Origin: Muribaculaceae bacterium
GTDB taxonomy: Bacteria > Bacteroidota > Bacteroidia > Bacteroidales > Muribaculaceae
NCBI GenBank assembly: GCA_014867205.1
Contig: WGUO01000020.1
Coordinates: 1 to 64,000 of the forward strand
Reading direction: 5' to 3'
Length of the DNA: 64,000 nucleotides
Below the pieces are notes generated by a model. The model was not told the DNA's origin, ran no database searches, and saw nothing but the letters and a program-made list of their open reading frames with translations. Both the position numbers and the translations under genes were made by a program. The first letter of the stretch is position 1. Every line of letters begins with the position of its first letter. Positions 51,913 through 59,584 of this stretch are shown here, piece by piece.

Positions 51913-52758
51913 ATGGAATGGTTAGACGCCCTGATTCTGGGCATTGTGCAGGGACTTACGGAGTATCTCCCTGTCAGTTCAAGCGGACATCTCGAGATTT
52001 TTAAGAATATACTGGGAGTGGACCTTCCCGAGGACGAGAACCTTCAGTTCAGCGTCATGGTGCATGCTGCCACGGTGCTTTCGACAATCGTGGTGCTCTG
52101 GCCCATGTTCTCGCGGCTCTGCAGGAGATTCTTCACCTTCAGGCGCGGCCGCGACTTCGACTATGTGTGCAAGATATTGATATCGTGCATACCGGTCGGT
52201 ATTGTGGGTGTGTTCTTCAAGAGTCAGGTGGAGGCGGTGTTCGGCTCCGGGCTGACGGTAGTCGGCGTCTGCCTGTGCGTTACGGCGGCGCTGCTGGTGT
52301 TCGCGTGGCTGTCGGACCTGCGCATGGCCCGTAAGGCCGGTGGGGCAGGCGATGCCGCCCTGGTGTCAGCCTCTCGCGGACGCGACATCAGTTGGTGGGA
52401 CGCCATGATCATAGGTCTCGCGCAGGCGATAGCTGTGCTGCCCGGCCTGAGCCGCTCGGGCACAACCATCGCCACGGGCATCATGCTCGGCGACAAGCGC
52501 AGCGAGGTGGCCCAGTTCTCCTTCCTGATGGTGATCCTTCCCATCCTGGGCGAGTGTCTGCTCGACGTCAAGGACATGGTGGCCTCGGGCAATCCGGGCG
52601 GCGACACCGGGCTCGCGGCTCTTGCCATCGGATTCGTATCGGCATTTCTGGTGGGCTGCGCGGCCTGCAAGTGGATGATAGAACTTGTCAAGAAGGGCAA
52701 GCTCGTCTGGTTCGCGGTGTACTGCGTAGTGATGGGCGTACTCTGCATTATATGGTAA
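51913..52758 (+). CDS. uppP: undecaprenyl-diphosphatase
   Basis: A 281-aa inner-membrane phosphatase (BacA family) that recycles the lipid carrier for peptidoglycan and O-antigen. The signatures are LGIVQGLTEYLPVSSSGHLE near residues 8-27 and LPGLSRSGTTIATGIMLG near 175-192, which carry the catalytic Glu/Arg/Ser residues. About eight membrane segments are visible. The start at 51913 (MEWLDALILG) is the family start; the frame is open to 51886. One base separates it from truB. Confidence 0.95.
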   Translation: MEWLDALILGIVQGLTEYLPVSSSGHLEIFKNILGVDLPEDENLQFSVMVHAATVLSTIVVLWPMFSRLCRRFFTFRRGRDFDYVCKILISCIPVGIVGVFFKSQVEAVFGSGLTVVGVCLCVTAALLVFAWLSDLRMARKAGGAGDAALVSASRGRDISWWDAMIIGLAQAIAVLPGLSRSGTTIATGIMLGDKRSEVAQFSFLMVILPILGECLLDVKDMVASGNPGGDTGLAALAIGFVSAFLVGCAACKWMIELVKKGKLVWFAVYCVVMGVLCIIW

Positions 52759-52759
52759 T

Positions 52760-53467
52760 ATGGATTTCATCACAGGAGAGGTTATCGGCATTGACAAGCC
52801 GCTGAAGTGGACGTCGTTTGACGCCGTGAAGCGTATCCGTGGTGCCATACAGCGCCGCATGGGCGTGCGGAAGTTTAAGGTCGGCCACGCCGGCACGCTC
52901 GATCCGCTCGCCACCGGGGTGCTGATAATATGCACCGGGCGGGCCACCCGCCGCATCTCCGAGCTTCAGGAGGGCATGAAGGAATATGTCGCGGAGATCA
53001 CGCTCGGCGCGACTACTCCGAGTTTCGACCTCGAGACCGAGATCGACGCCATATATCCCTACGGGCATGTCACCCGCGAGCTTGTCGAGCAGACGCTGCC
53101 CCGCTTCACCGGGAGGGTGATGCAGGCGCCTCCGGTATTCTCGGCCGTAAAGATTGACGGTAAGCGCGCCTATTCGTTTGCCCGCAAGGGCAAGGAGGTC
53201 GAGCTCAAGCCTAAGGAACTCGAGATACGCGAGCTCGAGGTCATAGACTTCGCCGCTCCGGTGCTGACCGTGCGGGTGCTCTGCTCAAAAGGCACATATA
53301 TCCGTGCGCTGGCCCGCGACCTGGGCGAGGCGCTCGGCACAGGAGCGCATCTCTCTGCACTGCGCCGCACACGCGTCGGCGATGTCACGGTTGACAAGTG
53401 CTGGACGCTTGACGAGGCACTCGAGCATATAGCCAACGATGAACTAACCTTCCCCTCGGCCGACTGA
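52760..53467 (+). CDS. truB: tRNA pseudouridine-55 synthase
   Basis: A 235-aa enzyme isomerising U55 in the T-loop of tRNAs. The catalytic Asp is D48 in GHAGTLDPLATGVL. Other conserved parts are KPLKWTSFDAV near 13, APPVFSAVKIDGKRAYSFAR near 115, and CSKGTYIRALARDLG near 175. It is shorter than E. coli TruB and lacks most of the C-terminal PUA domain, which is normal in this phylum. Confidence 0.94.
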   Translation: MDFITGEVIGIDKPLKWTSFDAVKRIRGAIQRRMGVRKFKVGHAGTLDPLATGVLIICTGRATRRISELQEGMKEYVAEITLGATTPSFDLETEIDAIYPYGHVTRELVEQTLPRFTGRVMQAPPVFSAVKIDGKRAYSFARKGKEVELKPKELEIRELEVIDFAAPVLTVRVLCSKGTYIRALARDLGEALGTGAHLSALRRTRVGDVTVDKCWTLDEALEHIANDELTFPSAD

Positions 53468-53542
53468 GGCCGCCGGAAACAGATAAGAACTGTCCCGGCG
53501 CCTGACTGAGCGCCGGGAGAATGTAACAAAACAAAATTAAAC

Positions 53543-54595
53543 ATGAAACTGTCTCAATTCAAATTTAAACTTCCCGAGGAACTGATAGCGCAGTATCCGT
53601 CAGAGAACCGCGACGAATGCCGTCTGATGGTCGTCAACACCAGGACGGGCGAGATAAGTCATCACATTTTCAAGGATATCATAAATTTCTTTGACGAGGG
53701 CGACGTGCTGGTGTTCAACGACACCAAGGTTTTCCCGGCCCGTCTTTTCGGCAACAAGGAGAAGACAGGGGCACAGATAGAGGTATTCCTGCTGCGCGAG
53801 CTCAATGCCGAGCATAAGCTCTGGGATGTGCTTGTCGAGCCGGCGCGTAAGATCCGCATAGGCAACAAACTCTATTTCGGCGAGGATGACTCGATGGTGG
53901 CCGAGGTAATCGACAACACTACATCTCGCGGGCGTACGCTCCGTTTCCTTTATGATGGCCCTCACGATGAGTTCAAGGAAGCCCTCTACGCGCTGGGCGA
54001 GACTCCGCTGCCCGAATACATCACCCGCAAGGTCGAGCCGGAGGATGCGGCTGCGTACCAGTGCATCTATGCCGAGAAGGAGGGTGCCGTGATGGCTCCT
54101 GCCGCGGGTATCCATTTCAGCCGCGAGCTTATGAAGCGTCTCGAGATCAAGGGCGTTGAGCGCGGTTTCCTGACGCTGCACTCGGGCCGCGGCAACTACA
54201 AGGAGATTGACGTGGAGGATCTGACTAAGCACCGCATGGACTCCGAGGAGATGTTTGTTGACGACACGCTGGTCGAGACAGTCAACAAGGCCAAGGATGA
54301 CGGCAAGCATGTGTGCGCCGTAGGCACGTCTGTGATGCGCGCGCTCGCAAGCGCGGTCTGCATGAACGGCCACCTCATGACCTACGAGGGCTGGACCAAC
54401 AAGTTCATCTTCCCGCCCTACGACTTCACGGTCTGTGACGCCATGGTGTCGAACTTTCACCTGCCATACAGCACGATGCTGATGATGGTGGCGGCGTTCG
54501 GTGGCTATGACATCGTGATGAAGGCATACGACGAGGCTGTCAAGGAGAAGTATGGCTTCGGCGCATACGGTGATGCCATGCTCGTGTTGAAGTAA
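53543..54595 (+). CDS. queA: S-adenosylmethionine:tRNA ribosyltransferase-isomerase
   Basis: A 350-aa enzyme that transfers the ribosyl group of SAM to preQ1 in tRNA, forming epoxyqueuosine. Conserved segments are [19 protein letters not shown] at the start, [16 protein letters not shown] near 55-70, [15 protein letters not shown] near 175, VTLHSG-like [14 protein letters not shown], and [17 protein letters not shown] near 315. It ends the ftsX-to-queA run and has a strong terminator. Confidence 0.96.
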   Translation: MKLSQFKFKLPEELIAQYPSENRDECRLMVVNTRTGEISHHIFKDIINFFDEGDVLVFNDTKVFPARLFGNKEKTGAQIEVFLLRELNAEHKLWDVLVEPARKIRIGNKLYFGEDDSMVAEVIDNTTSRGRTLRFLYDGPHDEFKEALYALGETPLPEYITRKVEPEDAAAYQCIYAEKEGAVMAPAAGIHFSRELMKRLEIKGVERGFLTLHSGRGNYKEIDVEDLTKHRMDSEEMFVDDTLVETVNKAKDDGKHVCAVGTSVMRALASAVCMNGHLMTYEGWTNKFIFPPYDFTVCDAMVSNFHLPYSTMLMMVAAFGGYDIVMKAYDEAVKEKYGFGAYGDAMLVLK

Positions 54596-54634
54596 GACGT
54601 TACTTCTCGCGAGATAGGTTTACTGCCGATAGCA

Positions 54635-54672
54635 AATCGGAGACCGGCCCTGCGGGTCGGGTCTCCGATTTT
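54635..54672. terminator. terminator between queA and the DUF4492 gene
   Basis: Perfect 12-bp arms AAATCGGAGACC and GGTCTCCGATTT with a GC-rich inner part, followed on the plus strand by a T-run. It lies between convergent genes. Confidence 0.85.
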
Positions 54673-54673
54673 T

Positions 54674-54970
54674 TTACCTGTTGTTGATGAGGTTTGTGCG
54701 GACGGCCTGGGCGCGGTCCTCGTCGGTCGTGTAGTCACGCTCGAGGATGTCGGGGAAGAAAAAGAGCCTGAACACAAGGAAGAGCAGGGCCAGCTTTATG
54801 AGTATTATGGCCCAGAGATAGCGGCCGATTGTCATCGACCTGAACCCGTCGGCATAGAACCGCCATATCCTGACCCCTAATGAGGGTCGGGCATCAATCC
54901 ATCCGGCTCCAGCCTCGGCCTCAATAATATCTCCTGCCTCGTCAGGCACTCTTTCCCTGTTTTTGTCCAT
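54674..54970 (-). CDS. DUF4492 family small membrane protein
   Basis: A 98-aa protein. The C-terminal two-thirds matches DUF4492: RIWRFYADGFRSMTIGRYLW followed by the span AIILIKLALLFLVFRLFFFP. The N-terminal about 30 residues are acidic (DEAGDIIEAEAGAG). DUF4492 genes often lie near cytochrome bd oxidase genes, but none are present here. The start at 54970 removes 8 residues from the longest frame. Function unknown. Confidence 0.8.
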   Translation of the reverse strand: MDKNRERVPDEAGDIIEAEAGAGWIDARPSLGVRIWRFYADGFRSMTIGRYLWAIILIKLALLFLVFRLFFFPDILERDYTTDEDRAQAVRTNLINNR

Positions 54971-55095
54971 GATTGCAAATCTACTAAAAAGCAAGTTTCC
55001 ATAAAAATCTTAAATCAAATTTTAAGATTTTTTTAGTCTAAAAGGTGTGTTTTTGGGTAAAAATGTGTTGTATAACATAAAAATCGAACAAAATA

Positions 55096-55127
55096 TTTGG
55101 CGAGAAGTAAAAAAGTGTTTAACTTTG
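55096..55127 (+). promoter_or_regulatory. promoter of the beta-barrel protein gene
   Basis: TTTG (55096-55099), exactly 20 bp, TAACTTTG (55120-55127). It implies a leader of about 180 nt (55135-55316) with no open frame; that stretch shows only a small CCGCTCCGG-type hairpin. Bases 54971-55095 are AT-rich and hold nothing else recognisable. Confidence 0.7.
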
Positions 55128-55316
55128 CCCCCGAACTAAAATTTGTAAACCAGTTTTATTAACCTTCGGATATTACAACGCACACGATTCCCGTTGATGA
55201 AATTCAGCAAACGAATCGGACCGCTCCGGGTCTGACGGAACACACAGTAAACACACAGAAGCCTGGCTCGGGGTTAAGCGGCAGGTGCATGCGGTATCCA
55301 TAAAAAATCAGAAAAA

Positions 55317-55886
55317 ATGAAGAAAATTCTTACACTCGCAGTGATTGCTATGGCATCGGTATTCGGTGCAAACGCAGGTGACGGCTACATCGGTGGTTCA
55401 ATCGGCTTCATGCACAACGAGGAGAAAGGCAAGGCTCAGACCAACGAGTTCAACATTCTCCCCGAGATTGGCTACAACTTCAACAGCCAGTGGGCCATCG
55501 GTACAACCATCGGATACGACTACACGCACTGGTGTGGCACTGAAACATCGCTTCACATGTTTGAGTTCAACCCCTATGCACGTTTCTCCTACTTCCGTTC
55601 GAGCAACAACCTTGTTCAGCTCTTCGTTGACGGTGGTGCAGGTATCGGGGTTGGCTCATACGACTATGGTGACAACAGAGACAGCAGCACAGCAGTTACA
55701 TGGAATGTTGGTTTCCGTCCCGGTGTCGCATTCAACATCACTGACAGTTTCTCGGTTGTGGCACATGTAGGTTTCCTCGGTTACAAGGGTGCCAACCATC
55801 CGGCTTTCGAGGGGGGCAAGCCCCGTCAGGGTGGTGTCATGTTCGATACCCGCGACCTGACTCTCGGCTTCTACTTCAACTTCTAA
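55317..55886 (+). CDS. outer-membrane beta-barrel protein
   Basis: A 189-aa exported protein with signal peptide MKKILTLAVIAMASVFGANA. The mature part has an OmpA/OmpW-like barrel pattern of alternating strands: GYIGGSIGFMHNE, FNILPEIGYNFNSQWAIGTT, YARFSYFRSSNNLVQLFVDG, GFRPGVAFNITDSFSVVAHV, and ends with LTLGFYFNF (terminal Phe). It is monocistronic with a strong promoter, a long leader and a strong terminator, suggesting high expression. Specific function unknown. Confidence 0.88.
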   Translation: MKKILTLAVIAMASVFGANAGDGYIGGSIGFMHNEEKGKAQTNEFNILPEIGYNFNSQWAIGTTIGYDYTHWCGTETSLHMFEFNPYARFSYFRSSNNLVQLFVDGGAGIGVGSYDYGDNRDSSTAVTWNVGFRPGVAFNITDSFSVVAHVGFLGYKGANHPAFEGGKPRQGGVMFDTRDLTLGFYFNF

Positions 55887-55975
55887 GAAGAGACGGGAAT
55901 GAACGTTCCGCCTCTGTGCGGAACCATAGACAAGACAATATCCGTATCGCTTGACGCGATACCAGCATAATACAG

Positions 55976-56017
55976 AACAGAGAGGAGCAAGCCCAGCGGC
56001 TTGCTCCTCTCTCTGTT
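55976..56017 (+). terminator. terminator of the beta-barrel protein gene
   Basis: AACAGAGAGGAGCAAGCC and GGCTTGCTCCTCTCTCTGTT arms around a 4-base loop; the long stem is nearly perfect. No long T-run follows. Confidence 0.75.
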
Positions 56018-56085
56018 ATGCGTTTGTCTCAATTCGTAGTCAATGGTTCCCGACCGGGCCTCAGCGGCCTATGATTATCTTGTAG

Positions 56086-56442
56086 GTCACTGCGCCGCGC
56101 CGCCGCCGACTGTCATCCTCTCCACACCATTCGGAGTGGTTGACTATCCCAACATCGGCACGCGTAGTCTGGGATATGGGTGAGTCGCCCCTCTCCAACG
56201 AGTACAAGGCGACAGTCGGCTCCGGCGTACGCGGCATTGTTGACTCAGCCATCCGCATCAGCGTGACGCCGGGAACAATCCGTGTGGCAGGAGCCGCAGG
56301 CATGCCCGTTGAGGTGTACACTCTCTCCGGCATTAGAGTAGCCGGAGTAGCCTCCGCTTCAGAGTCGATAGACTTCAGCGTAGGCGACGGCATCTATATA
56401 GTCCGCGCCCCCTGCAAGTCCGTCAAAGTCAAAGTCGACTGA
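56086..56442 (+). pseudogene. fragment of a secreted protein with sorting-tail-like C-terminus
   Basis: The open frame has no signal peptide and no good start (a TTG at 56140 at best). Its last 60 codons read like the C-terminal tail of type-IX-like exported proteins: GTIRVAGAAGMPVEVYTLSG, IRVAGVASASESIDFSVG, DGIYIVRAPCKSVKVKVD. Another frame just upstream contains TVILSTPFGVVDYPNIGTRS before a stop, so an earlier frameshift is possible. I read it as the 3' remnant of a deleted gene. A minus-strand frame over the same bases is less convincing. Confidence 0.5.
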
Positions 56443-56544
56443 CAACGCCCAAGCGACAGAGTCCAATTACTCCAATCTAATCAGCATAGACTGACAGCAT
56501 TCGGCAGAGAGCCGGTCAGCATAGACTGATTAACAAGCAATAAA

Positions 56545-56586
56545 AAATCCACCCGGCAGAATCACAGCATTCCGCCGGGTGGATTT
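56545..56586 (+). terminator. terminator after the secreted-protein fragment
   Basis: Perfect 13-bp arms AAATCCACCCGGC and GCCGGGTGGATTT around a 16-base loop. It supports the idea that a real gene once ended at 56442. Confidence 0.7.
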
Positions 56587-56657
56587 CGTACATATCTGAC
56601 CGCAGAACCAAGATGCCCCCCTTAAGAGTGAATGTGTCTTAGATATTTACCTGTGCG

Positions 56658-56790
56658 GAGGTCTGGAAGACCTCGACGGTGAGTAACCGGGGACACGAAT
56701 CCGGAAAATGCCGCAGTTCCGCTGCGAAAGCATTTTCCCGGTTCGTGTCCCCGGTAGCCAATAAAAAGAAGGTGTCTGGCAAGACACCCC
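56658..56790. repeat. three successive hairpins including a 70-bp near-perfect inverted repeat
   Basis: Hairpin 1: GAGGTCT-GGA-AGACCTC (56658-56674). Hairpin 2: 26-base arms at 56686-56711 and 56730-56755 with two mismatches (left arm starts ACCGGGGACACGAA), and an inner CGCAG/CTGCG stem, so nearly all 70 bases pair. Hairpin 3: GGTGTCT-GGCA-AGACACC near 56772-56789. There is no T-run and no open frame. Apart from the terminator at 56545-56586, bases 56443-56657 show only a direct repeat of TCAGCATAGACTGA. Confidence 0.7.
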
Positions 56791-56868
56791 GTTACATTTC
56801 AGTTGGCTTCGCGTATTTTTATTTGATTGTGGGGGAGGAAATAGGCAACATATATCAAAAAATTGTTG

Positions 56869-56876
56869 TAAATTTG
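56869..56876 (+). promoter_or_regulatory. promoter -7 element of the GNAT toxin-antitoxin pair
   Basis: TAAATTTG matches TAnnTTTG and lies 22 bp before the small ORF at 56899. No good -33 match is seen. Confidence 0.45.
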
Positions 56877-56898
56877 TAGACTGCAAATTAAAAGACAT

Positions 56899-57057
56899 AT
56901 GGCACGACCAATTAAAGAAACCCCTGAGCTTAAGGGGAAAGATGCCGTTCGATTTGAGACACTCATATCGAACCCCAAGCCAGTGTCTAATGAGGAAAGA
57001 GAACGTGCTCGCAAGGCTTACGAAGTTATAAAATCCATAAGTAATTTCCAATGGTAA
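56899..57057 (+). CDS. small protein, probable antitoxin partner of the GNAT gene
   Basis: A 52-aa ORF starting MARPIKETPELKGKDAVRFE and ending YEVIKSISNFQW. It is intact, preceded by a -7 element, and its stop is one base before the GNAT start, so the two would be translationally coupled. Proteins beginning MARPIKETPxLxGKDA are found as small partners upstream of GNAT acetyltransferases in Bacteroidetes. An antitoxin role is inferred from that arrangement. Confidence 0.65.
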   Translation: MARPIKETPELKGKDAVRFETLISNPKPVSNEERERARKAYEVIKSISNFQW

Positions 57058-57058
57058 T

Positions 57059-57593
57059 ATGGATTTCAGTAAACTAAGGCAGTTCCAATTAACATCAGAC
57101 ACTGATATTAAACCATTCAAATGTGCCGACAACGATTTGAATGAATTCCTTTTTGAGGATGCAAAGTATTTTCAGAAAGAACTTATGACTGTAACTTATT
57201 TGCTCGAATATATGGAGCAGAATAAGACTGCGGCGTATTTTAGTTTGCTTGCAGATAAAATTACATTCAATCCAGATGAAAAGGGAATATGGAATAAACT
57301 TAATCGCAATATTCCCAATCCTAAACGTAGAAGGAGTTATCCGGCCGTTAAAGTTGGTTGACTTGCCGTTAGCGAGGAATTTGCCGGAAGTGGACTTGGT
57401 ACTTTCATACTTGATAATATCAAGTATGCATTTGCTCATGTTAAGAGATTAGGCTGTCGTTTTGTGACAGTTGACGCTCTTAACACAGCCGTCACCTTTT
57501 ATGAAAAGAATGGCTTTCAATTCTTCACTGAACAGGATAAAGATGATGATACCCGACTAATGTTTTTTGACCTCAAAAACTTCATTAGTTAAC
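57059..57593 (+). pseudogene. GNAT N-acetyltransferase (toxin-like), disrupted twice
   Basis: The frame from 57059 encodes a GNAT N-terminus (KPFKCADNDLNEFLFEDAKY, TAAYFSLLADKITF) and hits TGA at 57359-57361. Reading through it, the acetyl-CoA-binding part continues in the same frame: VSEEFAGSGLGTFILDNI, RLGCRFVTVDALN, TFYEKNGFQFF. A CGA-to-TGA change would explain the stop, since an Arg is expected there (KVGxLAV). A second lesion is an AAAA run at 57539-57542; removing one A restores DKDDDTRLMFFDLKNFIS to a stop at 57591-57593. The gene is AT-rich against its neighbours, which fits a mobile toxin-antitoxin origin. Confidence 0.75.
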
Positions 57594-57631
57594 CCGAGAT
57601 GATCCAGTCATAGAGCCTAAAATTACGTTAT

Positions 57632-57946
57632 TCAATGTACTGCGGCGATGCTGCGGATGCGGGCAAGGCGGGTCATGAAAGAGGTATCGGATTTTGCAAT
57701 CTGCATGTCGTAAGCACTTTGCAGATTCAGGAATAACTCAGCCTCGATACCTAAAGCGGCCTCCAGGAGGAGTGCGAATTCGGTATTGACTGACCGTTTG
57801 CCATTGATAATCTCATTAAGCAGCGAAGGAGAGACACCGATTTGTCTTGCAAGACTTGCCTGCGAAAGATTACGTGCCTCTAACTCATCGCGGATAAGTT
57901 CACCGGGATGAGTCGGTTCAAAAGGAGTAAGATTATTAGCGATCAT
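57632..57946 (-). CDS. higA: HigA-family antitoxin (XRE-type HTH)
   Basis: A 104-aa addiction-module antidote-like regulator. It begins with the HigA signature PFEPTHPGELIRDELEARNL, followed by an HTH (SQASLARQIGVSPSLLNEIINGKRSV) and LLLEAALGIEAELFLNLQ. HigA binds its operator and neutralises HigB. No higB-like frame is found on either side, so this is an orphan. A perfect palindrome (57991-58026) encloses the -7 box of its promoter. Confidence 0.9.
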   Translation of the reverse strand: MIANNLTPFEPTHPGELIRDELEARNLSQASLARQIGVSPSLLNEIINGKRSVNTEFALLLEAALGIEAELFLNLQSAYDMQIAKSDTSFMTRLARIRSIAAVH

Positions 57947-57990
57947 TGACGGATCTATATTGGAATGTTAAGTCTTCATTGTTTAATTCA

Positions 57991-58026
57991 TTTCCGATTT
58001 GTTGCAAATTTACAACAAATCGGAAA
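57991..58026 (-). promoter_or_regulatory. higA promoter/operator palindrome
   Basis: Perfect 14-bp arms TTTCCGATTTGTTG and CAACAAATCGGAAA enclose an 8-bp spacer that, on the minus strand, is exactly TAAATTTG (58005-58012), the -7 box. Binding here would block RNA polymerase directly. Confidence 0.75.
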
Positions 58027-58066
58027 CAAAACTTAGTTCGTCGTATTTTGAGCCATGTCGGGTCCA

Positions 58067-58975
58067 TTACTTGCGGAAGTGGGGGTGGTGCTCGAGGAGT
58101 TCGGAGCGGAGGCGGGTGCGGTCGAGGTGAAGGTAGATCTCGGTGGTGGCTATCGATTCGTGACCAAGCATCTCCTGGATGGCCTGCAGGTTCGCACCCC
58201 CCTCGAGCAGGTGCGTGGCAAACGAATGGCGCAACGTATGCGGTGACACCTTCTTGGTGATTCCTGCCGCAGCCGCAAGGTCACGGATTATATAAAACAC
58301 CATGACGCGCGTCAACGGCGCCCCGCGCCGGTTCAGAAACAGGATGTCCTCTCCCTCGCGCTTTATCGGTCCAGCATTGCGTATAGGCAGGTATTCACCT
58401 ATAAGTTCAATCGCCACCGGCGAGAGCGGCACAATGCGCTGCTTGTCTCCTTTGCCCTCGACCAGCATGTAGCCGTCATCAAGCGACAGCCGCGAGATAC
58501 GCAGATCCACCAGTTCAGAGACACGAAGGCCACTGCCGTAAAGTGTCTCGATTATGGCGTGGTTGCGCGGAGTCTCCGCCTTGTCGGCCGGCAGTGCCTG
58601 AATCATCGCGTCAATCTCCTCGACGCTCAGCACGTCGGGCAGCGTGCGACCGAGCCTCGGCGACTCGATGAGTTCCGAGGGTTCAGCCTCGATATATCCC
58701 TCCATGCGCATGAACCTGAAGAAACTGCGGATTCCGGCTATCAGCCGTGCCTGCGAGCGGGCCGATATACCCATGTCGTGAAGTTCGCAGAGCAGGGTCA
58801 GGATATCGTCATGGCCGATGCGGTCAAGACTCAGCCCGTGTTGCGACGCGAAAGCAAGCAGATGCCCCACATCTACCAGATAACTCTTCGCGGTCAGTCG
58901 TGAGAGCCCACGCTCCAGTACGAGGTGACGCGAAAAATCAACGGCGATTTCAGAAGGGTCCTTTAGCGGGCGCAT
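58067..58975 (-). CDS. xerD: site-specific tyrosine recombinase XerD
   Basis: A 302-aa tyrosine recombinase. The SAM-like N-terminal domain spans about 1-95 (LSRLTAKSYLVDVGHLLAFA). The catalytic set is visible: Arg in GSGLRVSELVDL, Lys in VEGKGDKQRIVPL, HxxR in HTLRHSFATHLLEGG, His in MLGHESIATTEIY and the nucleophile Tyr in TEIYLHL. Length and the HTLRHSFATHLLEGGA box fit the chromosomal XerD that resolves dimers at dif, rather than an element integrase. No dif site was located in the window. Confidence 0.92.
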   Translation of the reverse strand: MRPLKDPSEIAVDFSRHLVLERGLSRLTAKSYLVDVGHLLAFASQHGLSLDRIGHDDILTLLCELHDMGISARSQARLIAGIRSFFRFMRMEGYIEAEPSELIESPRLGRTLPDVLSVEEIDAMIQALPADKAETPRNHAIIETLYGSGLRVSELVDLRISRLSLDDGYMLVEGKGDKQRIVPLSPVAIELIGEYLPIRNAGPIKREGEDILFLNRRGAPLTRVMVFYIIRDLAAAAGITKKVSPHTLRHSFATHLLEGGANLQAIQEMLGHESIATTEIYLHLDRTRLRSELLEHHPHFRK

Positions 58976-59026
58976 AGGCGGGAAGCGTGACTGTCGAATG
59001 ACCTGAATTGAGAGATTAAAAAGAAT

Positions 59027-59584
59027 TTACAGCCTGATGGAATAGGCAACCTTCTGCATACCGGGACGGGATATGATGATGGCGTTGTCGCGGCCGAAAA
59101 GCATCAGTCCCTCGTCGAGCGTCTCAAAGAGCTCGTCAATCCAGCCTGGCGGCAGTTTCCGAAGGGCGAGTATGGATCCCGGCCTTGTGAGTGTGTGCTT
59201 CAGGACATCGAGTGGCACGTAATCCGAGTTTGAGCCAATCAGCGTGCAATCCGGGATTTCCGACATGGCGGTGCTGATATGCATCCGGCTGTCGGCGGCA
59301 AGCAGCGCGACGCGGAATGTATTGACCGAATGTTGCGGAATGAACGCGCTTCTGACACCCAGCCGTGCGGCCAGCCTGAGCAGGATTCGCGCCTCGCGCC
59401 GGTTGCGGCGCGACTCCCCGCGCTCCACCGCGTTGTCAATATCCTCGTATCCGTAATAGGCATAAGGGACTTTCGGCTTCAGCACGTTGCAGACCAGTGA
59501 ATATGCAAAAGGGGAGTGGACGCCATACCCTCGGGTATGGCGCCATCTCTTATAGGATTCCGTGAGTCCGGAAAACATGGTCAC
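59027..59584 (-). CDS. methyltransferase-like protein lacking a clear SAM motif
   Basis: A 185-aa protein. The N-terminus YKRWRHTRGYGVHSPFAYSL is the hallmark of a Bacteroidetes class I methyltransferase-like family that is usually longer (about 250 aa). The middle (ILLRLAARLGVRSAFIPQHS) sits where the glycine-rich SAM loop would be, but no GxGxG is seen, and the C-terminal half is short. It overlaps the start-side of the YfhO gene by 4 bp (stop of YfhO at 59581). It may have lost catalysis or have another role. Confidence 0.65.
   Translation of the reverse strand: MTMFSGLTESYKRWRHTRGYGVHSPFAYSLVCNVLKPKVPYAYYGYEDIDNAVERGESRRNRREARILLRLAARLGVRSAFIPQHSVNTFRVALLAADSRMHISTAMSEIPDCTLIGSNSDYVPLDVLKHTLTRPGSILALRKLPPGWIDELFETLDEGLMLFGRDNAIIISRPGMQKVAYSIRL

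Noticed and set aside
56061..56393. Minus-strand 110-aa frame
   Set aside because: The plus-strand reading has a recognisable sorting-type tail and a downstream terminator; the minus frame has neither.
58067..58975. Integrase of a mobile element
   Set aside because: The neighbouring toxin-antitoxin remnants suggest it, but the sequence fits chromosomal XerD and no flanking att repeats were found.
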